DNA of 64,000 bases from Eurosta solidaginis (GCF_040869045.1 NC_090324.1:58929346-58993345), one strand, 5' to 3'; shown: positions 1-11,477, numbered from the stretch's first letter. The notes: generated from the letters alone by a model not told the origin. Numbers and translations are program-made.

Positions 1-1150
1 TGACTGTAGATTGTGTTTGTACGATATGGGTATCAAATGAAAGGTGTTAATGGGTATTTTAAAAGGGAGTAGGCCTTATTTCTATAGGTGGACGCCTTTC
101 AGAGATATCGCCATAAAGGTGGACCAGGGGTGACTCTAGAATTGTTTTGCACGATACGGGTATCAAATGAAATGTGTTAAAGAGTATTTTAAAACTGAGT
201 GGGCCTTAGTTCTATAGATGGACGACTTTTCTAGATATCGCCATAAAGGTCCACCAGGGGTGACTCTAGAATGTGTTTGTATGATATGGGTATCAAATGA
301 AAGGTGTTAATGAATATTTTAAAAGGGTGTGGGCCCTATCTATAGGTGGACGCCTTTCGAGATATCGCCATAAAGGTGGACCAGGGGTGACTCTAGAATG
401 TGTTTGTACGATATGGGAATCAAATGAAAGATGTTAGTGAGTATTTTAAAAGGGAGTGGGCCTTAGTTCTAAAGGTGGACGCCTTTTCTAGATATCGCCA
501 TAAAGGTGGACCAGGGGTGACTTTAGAATTTGTTTGTACGATATGGGTATCAAATGAAAGGTGTTAATGATTATTTAAAAGGGAGTGGGCCTTAGTTCTA
601 TAGGTGGGCGCCTTTTCGAGATATCAAAATAAAAGTAGACCAAGGGTGACTCTAGAATGTGTTTGTACGATATGGGAATCAAATGAAAGATGTTAGTGAG
701 TATTTTAAAAGGTAGTGGGCCTTAGTTCTATAGGTGGACGCCTTTTCGAAATATCGCCATGAAGGTGGACCAGGGGTGACTCTAGAATTTGTTTGTATGA
801 TATGGGAATCAAATGAAAGGTGTTAATGATTATTTAAAAGGGAGTGGGCCTTAGTTCTATAGGTGGGCGCCTTTTCGAGATATCGAAATAAAAGTAGACC
901 AAGGGTAACTCTAGAATGCGTTTGTACGATATGGAATCAAATGAAAGGTGTTAATGACTATTTAAAAGGGAGTGGGCCTTAGTTCTATAGGTGGACAACA
1001 GATATCGCCATAAGGTGGACCAGAGGTGACTCTATAACATTTTGTACAATATGGGTATCAAATTAAAGGTACTAATAAGGGGTTTAAAAGGGAGTGGCCC
1101 TTAGTTGTATATGTGAAGGCGTGTTCGAGATTACTACCAAAATGTGGGCC
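1..1150 (+). repeat. 130-bp tandem repeat array in family A copy A1
   Basis: The anchor word tgactctaga, or a one-base variant of it, starts at 131, 261, 388, 518, 647, 777, 906 and 1027, giving a period of 121-130 bases over about nine units. Each unit also has a TATCAAATGAAAG block, a GGGCCTTAGTTCTATAGGTGG block and a GATATCGCCATAAAGG block. Unit-to-unit divergence is moderate and increases toward 1150. Confidence 0.9.
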
Positions 1151-1170
1151 AGGGGTACCGCTAATTTGTT

Positions 1171-1308
1171 TATATGTGAGTCGGCCTATGAAAAGGTGGC
1201 TTATAACTCAAAACAGAAATTGCGAGAAGCAGCAGTTTTTTTTTTTGCAAGAAACAGCTGTTTCTTTTTTAGTCATAAGCCACCTTTTCATAGACCGTGT
1301 CACATATA
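1171..1308. mobile_element. Short MITE-like foldback insertion (M1) in A1
   Basis: Bases 1171-1204 and 1275-1308 are near-perfect inverted repeats (core CTATGAAAAGGTGGCTTAT and its complement) around a centre of about 70 bases with a T-run. The other family A copies have a continuous TACC..TAATTT..TTATATATGTAATACC at this point, so the empty site is visible inside the window. A TATATG-like word flanks both sides and is the probable target duplication. No coding capacity. The superfamily is not assignable by eye. Confidence 0.65.
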
Positions 1309-2565
1309 TGTAATACCACGATACTGTTCCTGCCAAGATTCCAAGTGCTTTTGATTTCGACCTGCAGAACTTTTTCATTTTCTTCTACTTAATGGGTGTG
1401 ACACCCATTTTACAAAGTTTTTTCCAAAGTTATGTTTTGCGTCAATAAACAAATCCAATTACCATGTTTCATCCCTTTGTTCATATTTGGTATAAAATTA
1501 TGCAATTTTTTTAATTTTTCGTAATTTTCGATATCGAAAAAGTGGGCGTGGTCATAGTTGGATTTCGGCCATTTTTATACCAAGATAAGGTGAGTTCAGG
1601 TAAGAAGGTGAACTAAGTTTAGTAAAGATATGTATATCGATTTTTGCTCAAGTTAACGTGTTAACGGCCGAGCGGAAGGACAGACGGCAGACTGTGTATA
1701 AAAACTGGGCGTGCTTCAACCGATTTCGCCCATTTTCACAGAAAGCAGTTATCGTCATAAAATCTATGCCGCTGCCAAATTTCACAAGGATTGGTAAATT
1801 TTTGTTCCACTTATGGCATTAAAAGTATTCTAGACAAATTAAATGAAAAAGGGCGGAGCCACGCCCGTTTTGAAATTTTATTTTATTTTTGTATTTTGTT
1901 TGAATCATATCATTACTGGAGTTGAATGTTGACATAATTTACTTATATACTGTAAATATATTACATTTTTTGTAAAACTTTGAATTAAAAATTTTTTTTT
2001 TAAAAAGTGGACGTGTTCGTATTCCGATTTTGCTAATTTTTATTTAGCACACATATAGTAATAGGAGTAACGTTCCTACCAAATTGCATCGTGATATCTT
2101 CAACGACTACCAAATTACCACTTGCAAAACTTTGAAATTACCTTCTTTTAAAAGTGAGCGGTGCCACGCCCATTGTCCAAAATTTTACTAATTTTCTATT
2201 CTGCGTCATAAGGTTAACCCACCTATCAAGCTTCATCGCTTTACCCGTCTTTGGTAATGAATTATCGTACTTTTTCTGTTTTTCGAAATTTTCGATTCGA
2301 AAGAATGGGCGTGGTTATGGTCCGATTTCGTTCATTTTAAATAGCGATCTGAGATGAGTGCCCAGGAACCGACACACCGAATTTCATCAAGATACCTCAA
2401 AATTTATTCAAGTTATCGTGTTTACGGATGGACGGACATGGCTAAATGAATTTCTTTTTTCGCCCAGATCATTTTAATATATAGAAGTCTATATCTATAT
2501 CGATTAGTTTATGCCGTTACGGGTTACCGTTATGTGAACAAAATGTATATACTCTGTGAGCTCTG

Positions 2566-3826
2566 ATCACCTGACGAGCTGCGTCCGATTAATACCCTAC
2601 CTATTGATGAAAAAATGATGGAAGCAGTAGTGAAAAAAACAACTAGAAACATTGCTAAGACGATCATAATATAATCATACCAGAGCAATCAGGCTTCAGG
2701 AAAGGCCACTCCTGCGAAACAGCATTGAACATGGTAATTGCAGAGTGGAAAGAGGCTGTTGCTGTTGTTGTTGGTAAAAAGGTAGTAGTATCTTGCGTTT
2801 TGGGCGTTTGAAACAGTCGATCGAAATGAATTGCTGAAGTTAATGGATAAAATTGGGATCAAGGGAGAAGCTTTGGAATGGTTTCGTAGTTACCTTAGTA
2901 ACAGAAAGCAGAGGACGGTAATTGAAGACGCAGTTTCATTGGTTGTTGATGTTAACGTTGGGCTGCCACAAGGCTCAGTACTTGCTCCGAATATAAAAAC
3001 TTGTTTGAGAAATTGTAAAATAAGTCTTTTTGCGGATGATGCATTAGTGACAAAAATGTAGATTGCGCCGTCCTGAAGATACAAGAAGACTTAAATAATT
3101 TATATAAGTGGCTGTGCAGCAGAAAGCTAAATCTTAATATTGATAAAACTAAGTATAAGATATTTCATAAGAACCACAACGTTATAAACCATAATAACTT
3201 AATCCAATCTAGTCTGAAAATAAAAACCAATGCAATTGAAACAGTTGATGAGAAACTAAGTTTCACAGAACATATGAATCATTTAGAGAAGAAAATTGCA
3301 CAGAAAATAGGATTTATATATCGAACATGTAAGCATATTAGACAACATAACAAAATATTAGTATATAGATCAATTGTATAACCACATTTTATTTACCATC
3401 CAAGAATACTACTATTAGCAAATAATACGTTAATTAATAAGCTCCAAATACTGCAAAACAAAGCAATGCGTTTGATACTAAAATGCTCTTATAGAACATC
3501 AAAAAGTATTATGCTTTCTATGTAAAATTGGCTTGGTATTAAACAATTAATATGTTATTACTCTTTGAAGTTTATACATTACATAACACAGGCAATGTTA
3601 CCAAACTATCTGAGTGATAGGATACAGTACAATCATGAGATCCATAACTATAGAACTAGGAGTAGCAGAAATTTAAGACTGCCCAAAGTAAGAACAGAGT
3701 TCGCAAAAAAGACCTTAGAATACGTAGGCTATAAAATGTATAATGAACTACCAGCAGAGATAAAAGACTGTGAAAACGTTGTTAAGTTTAAAGAAAACCA
3801 TTTCTATATTGTAAAAATTTAAATAT
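2566..3826 (+). pseudogene. Non-LTR retrotransposon reverse transcriptase fragment (N1)
   Basis: A decayed, 5'-truncated non-LTR reverse transcriptase. Around 2690 a frame reads QSGFRKGHSCETALN, typical of RT motif 2a. The open stretch 2831-3061 carries FRSYLSNRKQ and LPQGSVLAP, then joins directly to a segment containing the catalytic FADD box; the residues normally between are missing, so there is an internal deletion at about 2990. The C-terminal part continues with stops to 3565-3822. The element is interrupted at 3826 by the Gypsy element G1-1, and its 3' tail reappears at 12079. It belongs to the jockey/CR1 assemblage; the clade is not resolved. It cannot make a working protein. Confidence 0.8.
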
Positions 3827-3928
3827 TGTCACGGATATTAGCATCACTAAGCTATACCATCACTAAGGCGATGCTAAGGCCATGCTAAGCGGTATTTACG
3901 TCAATAATCAAATCATGTATACACATAT
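3827..3928 (+). repeat. G1-1 5' LTR, first part
   Basis: These 102 bases match the first part of the 3' LTR at 11478, including the GATGCTAAGGCCATGCTAAG segment. The match stops at ACACATAT where N2 is inserted and resumes at 8475. Confidence 0.9.
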
Positions 3929-4062
3929 CATAATCAATTGAACTGTCGTCAAGAGTAGACGTGTTTTCAGTGTGTGTGGGGTGCGCGCAATTGAAATCGC
4001 TTTTTACACTATTATTATAATCAAGTTTTATTAAAACTTACGCTAAGTTTTCACTTCAAATA

Positions 4063-5152
4063 ATGAATTGTAAAATCTGCAATCAAAAAGTGGACCGCGC
4101 AGACGGTGTTAAAGTCACCTGTGCCGACTGCAAATATATTTTTCATTGTATGTGCGTTAATTTAAATAAATCCGATGTCGATTTTATGAGAAGCAACAAC
4201 ACCAAATTTAGATGTGATGGATGTGGTGTCGCTCGTCGTAAATCGTTGCACATCCAGCCTCTGTCACCACCAGCGACTGCATCAGGGCTTGCAAATGCCT
4301 CCAAAGCTGCTCCGACGTGGAAAAAAATTTGGCATCTACAAGTTTGGATCAAGCCAAAAAACAACAGCAACTGTCCGCGAAAGCAACTTCCGGTAATGCA
4401 AATGCGCAAGGCAATGCTAAAGAAAACATTGCGTCTAATACCAACACAAATAATCAAAAACAGCAGATAGACAAATACACGGGTCAACAACCTAACGATA
4501 ACTCCGCAGCAGTAACAAAGCAATCAATCTTCAGTTGCTATATGAAGAGATAATTGCGCTAAGAGAAGTCAACACCAATGTTCTTAATGCACTCGGCGTG
4601 CTGAAAGAGGAGAATGAAGCACTTAAGAAAAAGGTGACAGTATTGGAGAGCAAACTGATTTGGAGAGAGCAGGGAGATTATGGGAATGCAATCGAAATTA
4701 CTGGCATCCCACAACAGTACAGCAGCAGTGCGGAAGATTGTGTACAAAAAATTATTATGGACACATTAGGAGTCACAATCGCGCTTACAGATATCGACAA
4801 ATGCGTGGTAAAAAGCATTAAACGTAATAACAACTCTCCGTGTGCCCGTGACGTAGTTTGCGTGCATTTCTCATCTCATGCAATCAAGAAGAGAGGGATA
4901 ACCGCAAAAAAAGCAAAAGCGCGCTCGCTGTCAGCAAAGCTATTTGATGACTCCAACAATAATAAAATATATATAAACGATGCTCTCTCACGATCAACTC
5001 GAGCTTTGTTTACTGCGGCATATAAATTAAAACAAGAGAAACGATATAAATATTTATGGTTAGGGAAATCTAGCTTCCTAATGAAAAAAGGCAACAATGA
5101 GAAGGTTAACAGTATCAGAATATTTGATGATTTGCATTTAATAGTTAACTAG
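4063..5152 (+). pseudogene. N2 ORF1: PHD-finger nucleic-acid-binding protein (frameshifted)
   Basis: The ATG at 4063 opens a frame with a complete C4HC3 PHD pattern: Cys3, Cys6, Cys20, Cys23, His28, Cys31, Cys51 and Cys54. The frame is lost near 4316 and continues in another frame (4317-4553), then in 4535-5152. The last part has a leucine/lysine-rich coiled coil (EENEALKKKVTVLESKL) followed by a globular region (IEITGIPQ, then KYLWLGKSSFLMKKG) like the RRM/CTD half of non-LTR ORF1 proteins. Such proteins bind element RNA and form the RNP. At least two frame changes make this copy inactive. ORF2 begins 43 bases downstream. Confidence 0.8.
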
Positions 5153-5195
5153 CTAATTTTAGCTCTTCTCTTAATTTTTATATTTACTTTTAAAG

Positions 5196-8151
5196 ATGTT
5201 CCCAGATGTTCTGCCTAATGATAACCCAATCGTCGCTAGCAATAATGTTTTGAATAACTCGCCCTCAACTGATTCTAACAAATTATTAGTTATCCATCAA
5301 AATATACGTAGTCTTAGACAAAATTTCGATGTATTCGTTGGTAATATAGAAGCGTTAGGTATAAAGCCAGATATTATATTTTTGTCTGCAATATGGATTT
5401 TTTCGTATGAAGTAGGAGATTATAAAATCCCCAATTATAACTTTTATACAAATACCAATGACAGCTACAGTGCAGGAGGTGTTGCAGCTTTTGTACGCGA
5501 TACTTTTGAATGCTCGTCAGTTAGTAATAGCTTACAAAGTGCAGATACGTTACAGCTTTCCATCAATATCAAAGGCGAACTATTTGTTTTCTTGGGGATG
5601 TACAGACTTCAGTCTGTACCTATCTCGTTATTCCTTGAAGAATATTCCTCTTTAGTGGTAAATGCGAAATCGGTTAATTTTTTTATTCTTGGTGACATCA
5701 ATTTGGATATTTTGCATCGTTCCAGTATTACCGACGAATAGAGGCTTTAATGGCGGTAAATGGTTTGGAATCCTACATAAATGAACCAACACGAACAAGT
5801 TCAGGCACTTGCATTGACCACGCGTTTTGTTGTTTCAACTCACTTCCTAATAGAAATTGTACAAGTCTTAATATGGACTTGCAAGTAACCGATCACACGA
5901 TGACTGGTATACAGCTAACTGGTATTACGTCAGGCAAACCAAGTATCAACCGCGCTCGTAAATCGATTTGTAAGGTAAACTTTACGATGCTGAATAACAA
6001 GCTTCTTCTCGAAAATTGGTCAGACGTGTACTCGGAAAGTAACGTATCGGCGGCTTATGGTGTATTTTTAAACACTTTAAAAGTGCATGTCAATAACTGC
6101 ACTCTTAATGTGAGTCAGCGTAAACAAGCTCTGCGGCTTAAACCTTGGATTACCCGAGATCTATTAAGGAAAATAAAGTTCAAAAATAAGTTAGGCAAAA
6201 AATGTGCTAAGCATCCCAATTGTAGGAAGCTTCGCTCTCGCTACAATAAAATTAACAATCAGTCCAATAAAGCAATACGCACTATGCGCGATACATTTTT
6301 TAAAAACAAGTTTAACTCAGCTTTGGGCAATACCAGAAAAGAATGGGGCGTCATCCACAGTTTCCTAAACCGAGACAGTGTAGGGAGCCACGAGCCAGTT
6401 ACCCTACGTGCTGAAAGCCAGCTGACTACAGACCCAGAAGAAGTTGCTAACAAATTAAATACATACTTTACCTCGATTGGTAATTCAAGTTCAACCCTTT
6501 GTGATTGTCAGTTTGCAGCCAATCTAGCCTTATGCCAAGTTGCAACTAATAGTTTCTTTTTTAACCCCATATCCAGCTTCGAAATCGCTAAAATTATAAA
6601 AACATTGACCAACTCTAGCTCTTACGGCGATGACGGTATTTCAAATAGTTTATTAAAAAAAATATCGCTCAATATAGTAGATATACTGAAACATTTATTC
6701 AATAAAAGTATAACTCAGGGTGTTTTTCCTGATGATCTTAAATGGGCCATTGTAATCCCGATCTTCAAAAAAGGGGATAAGAGGGACGCACGTAACTACA
6801 GGCCCATATCTCTACTCCCATCGATTTCCAAAGTATTTGAAAAGCCGGTTAAAAATAGAGTTGTGAACTTTCTAGATAAATCGAACTTTTTCAGCCCCAT
6901 GCAATTCGGATTTCGATCCAGACTCTCAACAGAGGATGCTCTACTAGATTTCTGCTCAAAGGTGTACAAAGCTCTAGATAGTAAAAGTAACTGTGCTGGT
7001 TTATTTGTCGACATAACAAAAGCTTTTGATATGGTAGACAGGAATATACTTCTGGAAAAAATACATAGTGCAGGTTTTCGTGGCTTTATGTACAAATGGT
7101 TTACATCTTATCTTTCTAATAGAATACAAAAAGTTAAAATGGGTAGTTACTACAGTAGCCTGCAGGAAGTTAATCTGGGCGTACCCCAAGGCTCTGTCCT
7201 TGGCCCGGTACTGTTCCTCATTTATATTAATTCAATTTTTTCAATTCCATTGAAGGGCAAAACGACTGCCTTTGCAGATGATCTTGCCATTGCGTATAGT
7301 ACAACGAGTTACTTCGAACTAATATGTGATATTAGCCACGATGTACCTATGCTGAGGACTTGGTTTGCTTTACACAAGCTACTAGTTAGTAATAAAACGA
7401 AGTTGATGTATTTTATCATTGCTCCCAAAGAATTTGAGGCTTGTGATCTTTTTTTTTTCATTCAGCAAAATGCACACGTTTTAACATGCATCATATGGCG
7501 TGCACTTTGAATGGCACGAAAAGTTCATTTGCAACCAACGTTAAATGCAGTGATAACTGCTTCAGGTTTGATGTTGTTGAAAATTTCAAATACCTAGGCA
7601 TTATAATCGATAATCATTTAAATTGGTCTGCACACATTCAGAAACTAAAACATTACTTTCTGTACACTACCCGTCACTATGGTCTAGTCCAATCGAAACT
7701 TCAATATGGGATTACCTGCTGGGGTGGCGCCTCTGCTAGTAAGTTGTCACCCATTGTAACACTCCAAAAGGGAATTATAAGACGCATATGTGGCGCAAAC
7801 TACAGGTCTCACGCTATGATATCCTTTAGGAGACTAGATATACTACCATGTCGTCATCTATATTTATATAAAGTCCTAAAAACGTTCTTTATTAGATCGG
7901 GGTACTTAGAAAGTTATCCTTCTGAAGTCTACAACCTTAGAAGCAATCTGCTTCCATCGTTACAAATCCCGCATGCTAGGACATCTCACTTCAGAAGTTT
8001 TTATACATACACGTCGTGCAAAATGTTCAACACTCTCCGGACTTCTGTACAAGTCATAAGAAATCTTAACCTATTTCAAAATAAAATAAAAATATATCTG
8101 ATTAGTTTTAGCCACTACGGTCTAGAAGCCTTGCTGAGGACGTTGTTGTAA
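5196..8151 (+). pseudogene. N2 ORF2: APE endonuclease-reverse transcriptase (inactivated)
   Basis: The endonuclease starts LLVIHQNIRSL; it has GDINLDI and VTDHTMTG, but the usual LSE(T/I)W glutamate is alanine (FLSAIWIF). A TAG at 5739-5741 separates the first 181 codons from the rest (5750-7510). The RT has YRPISLLP, FVDITKAFD, LGVPQGSVLGP and the catalytic AFADDLAI. A frameshift near 7480 moves the thumb and C-terminal region into 7486-8151. The protein would nick target DNA and copy the element RNA. One active-site change, one stop and one frameshift indicate a dead copy, though it is less decayed than N1. Confidence 0.9.
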
Positions 8152-8474
8152 GCCATATCTAACTTTTTAACTATATCAACTGTTTCTCTATCGGAACCTT
8201 AACTAATTAACGAATTATCAATTGTTTCTCTATCGTAATCTTAACTAATTATCTGAATTATTATGAGTTTATTCTATAATATTATTAAAAACTATACACC
8301 GCACACTGAAAAAGAATTTTACTATGTGAACTGGCATTTAATACTATTTTAAAAATTTAATATAAAAAATGCCATGTACTTTTCTTATCCTATAGAGTAA
8401 TAGAATGTGCTCTTTCAATATTGTAATTTATTTAAAATATGCATTAAGAAATGTTTAATAAATAAATAAATAAA
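8152..8474 (+). other. N2 3' UTR and microsatellite tail
   Basis: AT-rich sequence without an ORF. It holds a short direct repeat (ATTGTTTCTCTATCG-like at about 8179 and 8220) and ends in AATAAATAAATAAATAAAA, the 3' tail abutting the resumed LTR. Confidence 0.75.
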
Positions 8475-8980
8475 ATATATAAGGCAGCCGAGAGATGTCA
8501 CACACAGATGCATTTACTTATACGCCTATGTGTGTGCGAGAGACTGTAAACTACAAACTCACATACATCTGAGAGACGCTGAATAGTAGATAATTGTAAA
8601 CAAGTAGAAACTATATGAGAACTATAAACACACGAAATAGTTGGTAAATTCTGGAAATAGAAGAGCCTAGATGTATGCAGCGTATACTATAAAAGTGGGG
8701 CAAGCCAGTAAGAAGTAATTCAGTTTGATTTGAGTTTTCGATTGAGACGCTATCTAGCGAGCAATAGCAGTATTATTTTGAATAGTAGAGTTTCATTTGA
8801 GCTATCAATCAGTTTGGTTATTAAGCCAGCTATTCGTTGCACAGTTTGAGTGTTATTGTGAAATACTTTAATAAAGGCCCTTTTGCATTATTACAAATTG
8901 GAGTTATTTATTCAACAGTTTAGTGATTCGAACTTAGCAGAGGATTGCAAATAAGAGGATTTGCAAGCAAATTCGTTACA
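8475..8980 (+). repeat. G1-1 5' LTR, second part
   Basis: Matches the remainder of the 3' LTR. It has a TATAAAAG box at 8688-8695, which would set the element transcription start downstream, and AATAAA at 8870-8875 as the matching polyadenylation signal. It ends in CA at 8980, two bases before the primer site. Confidence 0.9.
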
Positions 8981-8982
8981 AT

Positions 8983-9000
8983 TGGTGTCAGAAGAGGAAT
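8983..9000 (+). promoter_or_regulatory. G1-1 primer-binding site
   Basis: TGGTGTCAGAAGAGGAAT begins two bases after the LTR end. TGGTGTCAGAAG is the usual complement of a tRNA-Leu 3' end in Gypsy elements; the tRNA identity is from general knowledge. The same word occurs in G1-2 (complement at 24621-24632). Confidence 0.75.
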
Positions 9001-9031
9001 TGTTGAATAAATTCCAGAGGACAACAAGGGC

Positions 9032-10490
9032 ATGGCAAAGTTCAGTGAATTGAAAATCCAGCAACTGAAGAAGGAGTTGGAGAGCCATGGATTGAATACA
9101 AGCGGCGTTAAATTCGAACTTCAGGCACGGATACGAGAGGCAATGGAAGCAGAAGGAATTGATGTGGAAGAGTATGTCTTTCATCTTGATGGCGAGGAGA
9201 CAACAAAAATTGAAGAGAAAAACGACACATCGCAGACGGTTACCAGCATAGACTTGAACATGATATTGGCTCCAATATCTGCACAAACATCGACAGTAGC
9301 ATCAATGTCGTCGCAATTGGCATCCCAACTGGAAGCGCAGGAGGCACGTATAACAGAAATGTCATCGCAAATATCCACCAACATGTCATCTCAACTAGAA
9401 GAATAGAAAACGTATATGTCATCACAGATGGAATCCCAAGGGACACGAATAACATCGAAGATGGAAGAACAGAAAACATACATGGCGTCACAAATTGCAG
9501 AACTATTAAAAAACAAGAGGTACGCATAACATTACAGCTCGAAGCACAAGAAGAGCGTATCTCAACAAAGCTGGAGGCACAGGAAACAAAATTCTCATCG
9601 CAGATGGAGGCTGCTACTGAACGACAAAATAAAGTGGAGGCCGAGATGGATGCTTTGAAAGATCGGATTCAGGAGTTACAATTGAACCGTCCAATCACTT
9701 CAACGTCTACTCTGAATGTAAAATCCCCAACGTATGATGGTTCTGTTCCATTCCAGGTATTTAAGCTCCAATTTGAGAAGACGTCGGCAGCGAACAACTG
9801 GAATGTTGAAGATAAAGTTGCAGCTCTGTTCGTGGCATTGAAAGGGCCAGCAGCCGAAATCCTACAGACGATTCCCGAAGGAGAGCGGAACAACTATTAA
9901 GCATTGATGGCCGCTGTCGAGACACGTTATGGAAGCGAGCATAGGAAACATATATTCCAAATTGAGTTGCAAAACCGTCACCAAAGAGCTAATGAGACTT
10001 TGCAGGAGTTTGCCTCGGATGTTGAAAGGTTGGCTCATCTCGCAAATGCGGATGCACCAGTGGAATACACTGAAAGGGTAAAGATTCAGAGCTTTATAAA
10101 TGGCATACGGAACGTCGAAACAAAGCGAGCTACATACGCAAACCCAAAGCCAACATTCGCAGAAACGGTGTCACAAGCTCTGATTCAGGAAACAGCGTCG
10201 CTTCTGTGTAAGCCAGTTTTCAAAGCACGCCGTGTGGGAGTAGAATGGCCAGAGTGGGTAGACGCAATATTGGAGGCGCTGAAAGGATCGCAAAAGCGGA
10301 GTGAAAAAGTTATCAAATGCTTCAAATGCGGGAAGTCTGGTCACATTGCCCATTGCGATCTTGGTCCTAATAGTTCCAACAATGGGGGTGGCCGTAAACG
10401 CAAAGCTGGAGGAAATGAGCAAGAATGTGTCGGATGTAAAGAACGAAAAGTTGCCCCGGCTATTGAATGTTCTGTGATATCTGTGTCGCA
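9032..10490 (+). pseudogene. G1-1 gag with N-terminal SAP-like domain
   Basis: The ATG at 9032 starts a Gag whose residues about 6-42 (LKIQQLKKELESHGLNTSG, then a basic/leucine helix) look like a SAP DNA-binding motif. Next is a long glutamine/serine heptad region made of repeated SSQLE/QEARI units, a probable coiled coil, then a retro-Gag core (FQVFKLQFEKTSAANNW; FASDVERLAHLANA). A zinc knuckle follows as CFKCGKSGHIAHC, with only three residues between His and the last Cys instead of four. A TAG at 9404-9406, a frame change near 9520 and a TAA at 9898-9900 break the frame. The full-length family would form the particle and bind RNA. Inactive copy. Confidence 0.85.
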
Positions 10491-10914
10491 AATTGGAAGG
10501 AAATCAAGCAGTCTTACCGTCAGAGGGAATGTGGATGGCAAGGAGCGTGTACTGACTGTATATACGGGCGCATCTCATTCCTTGATCCGATCTGACTTGG
10601 TCAACAGTAGAGTAAAACCGTTACCTGGAGCGAGGTTGCGTACGGTCACTGGCGAGTATAACCAAGTCCGGGGAGAAGTGATCTGTGAATTCTTAATTGG
10701 GAAGGTCATGGTTTTAAACAAATTCGTTGTGGCGGAGATTGTTGATGAAGTTATATTGGGAGTGGATTTCTTGGTTGACCATGACATCAAGATCGATATG
10801 CAGAGAAGGGTGATGCATTATGAGAACCAAGATGTGCCACTTAACTTCAGTTTGGAAAAAGGGTTCAGCAGTAAGCGAGTGCTGGTAGAGAAGACTCGAC
10901 AAAGGCCACGAAAT
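10491..10914 (+). pseudogene. G1-1 retroviral-type aspartic protease, active site altered
   Basis: The frame continues from gag. The protease flap and core are recognisable (SHSLIRSDLV; VDEVILGVDFLVDHDIKID), but the active-site triad reads YTGAS where the sister copy at 22189-22992 has DTGAS. The Asp to Tyr change should abolish catalysis. The frame ends shortly after, and RT, RNase H and the integrase core that should follow are missing. Confidence 0.85.
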
Positions 10915-11460
10915 TGAAAAGGAAAGGTTGATGGATCGAATGTGCCAAATAAAGCGAAATTTAAAATACTTGGGAGAAAAAGACCGGCATCGATAAACCG
11001 TAATGGATGCACTAAAATGACTGAAAGAATTTTTCAGAAAGAACGCAAGGATGGTTTCAAGCCAGCGCGCACTGTTTGGAAACGTTGGAACGATACTGAG
11101 TATGTGAAGCCAATCCTTCAAGAACAGCCTCTACAGAGTAGTCCTTCATTGGCCAAGCAATCGAGTGCGAGAGAACGATCCAGAATAATGAGTAGTAAGA
11201 TGAAATACAGGTACGACAACAAGAATAATTCGGAAGGTTTCTTGGAGGGAGATTTGGTACTGTTGTACAACCCTCACCGGCGGAAAAGTGTTCCTTCCAA
11301 ATTTTGGTGCAGTTGGGAAGGCCCGTACAAAGTTGTAAAAAGGATCAGTGATGCCATCTACCGCATACAAACAATTGGGAAACCATGAAATAGAAGGGTG
11401 GTTCATTTGGAGAGGCTAGTAGCGGTTAGATCGAGAGATTCGTCTGATCGGGACGATCAG
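10915..11460 (+). pseudogene. G1-1 integrase C-terminal tail after a large pol deletion
   Basis: Bases 11020-11388 encode an integrase C-terminus: ERSRIMSSKMKYRYDNKNN, GDLVLLYNP and the GPY-type WEGPYKVVKRIS. A stop at about 11386 precedes a short in-phase tail (RRVVHLERLVAV). Comparison with G1-2 shows that RT, RNase H and the DDE core, several kb, are absent between 10914 and 11020. The joined copy resembles a non-autonomous derivative. Confidence 0.8.
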
Positions 11461-11465
11461 ACTTA

Positions 11466-11477
11466 GGTGGAGGGCAG
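11466..11477 (+). promoter_or_regulatory. G1-1 polypurine tract
   Basis: GGTGGAGGGCAG lies immediately before the 3' LTR start TGTCACGG. The same ACTTAGGTGGAGG word precedes the G1-2 3' LTR (complement at 18926-18941), supporting it as the plus-strand primer. Confidence 0.75.

Larger units (their letters stand above)
1..2562 (+). mobile_element. Family A non-coding repeat element, copy A1
   Basis: This copy begins left of the window. It has a 130-bp tandem array (1-1150), then a region of repeated GGGCGTGG/CCACGCCC blocks (about 1540, 1710, 1860, 2160, 2310), then a GGACGGACGG run near 2425, and it ends with a hairpin-like TATACTCTGTGAGCTCTG end near 2562. The same order recurs at 34521-37474, 39029-40842 and 54901-57453 on the other strand. 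I see no conserved reading frame. The architecture (terminal hairpins, internal satellite, no ORF) resembles Helentron-derived DINE-like elements; that class is an inference. It is taken as + in the direction array to hairpin end. Confidence 0.8.
3929..8474 (+). mobile_element. Non-LTR retrotransposon N2 (PHD-ORF1, APE endonuclease-RT), nested in the G1-1 LTR
   Basis: The insertion splits the LTR between 3928 and 8475; ATAT appears on both sides as a likely short target duplication. It has a 5' UTR, an ORF1 with a PHD finger and coiled coil, an ORF2 with endonuclease and RT, and a 3' tail of AATA repeats (about 8456-8474). Length 4.55 kb with both ORFs present suggests a near full-length copy. 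The domain set (PHD ORF1, EN, RT, no RNase H, AT microsatellite tail) fits CR1-group or related insect elements; the exact clade is not certain. Confidence 0.85.

Noticed and set aside
1..1150. Regularly spaced repeats as a possible CRISPR array
   Set aside because: Units are 130 bases, contiguous, and vary along their whole length; there are no unique spacers, and the context is eukaryotic.
1094..1354. Short plus-strand reading frame of 86 codons
   Set aside because: It spans the family A repeat and the foldback M1; it has no domain and is not conserved in the other copies.
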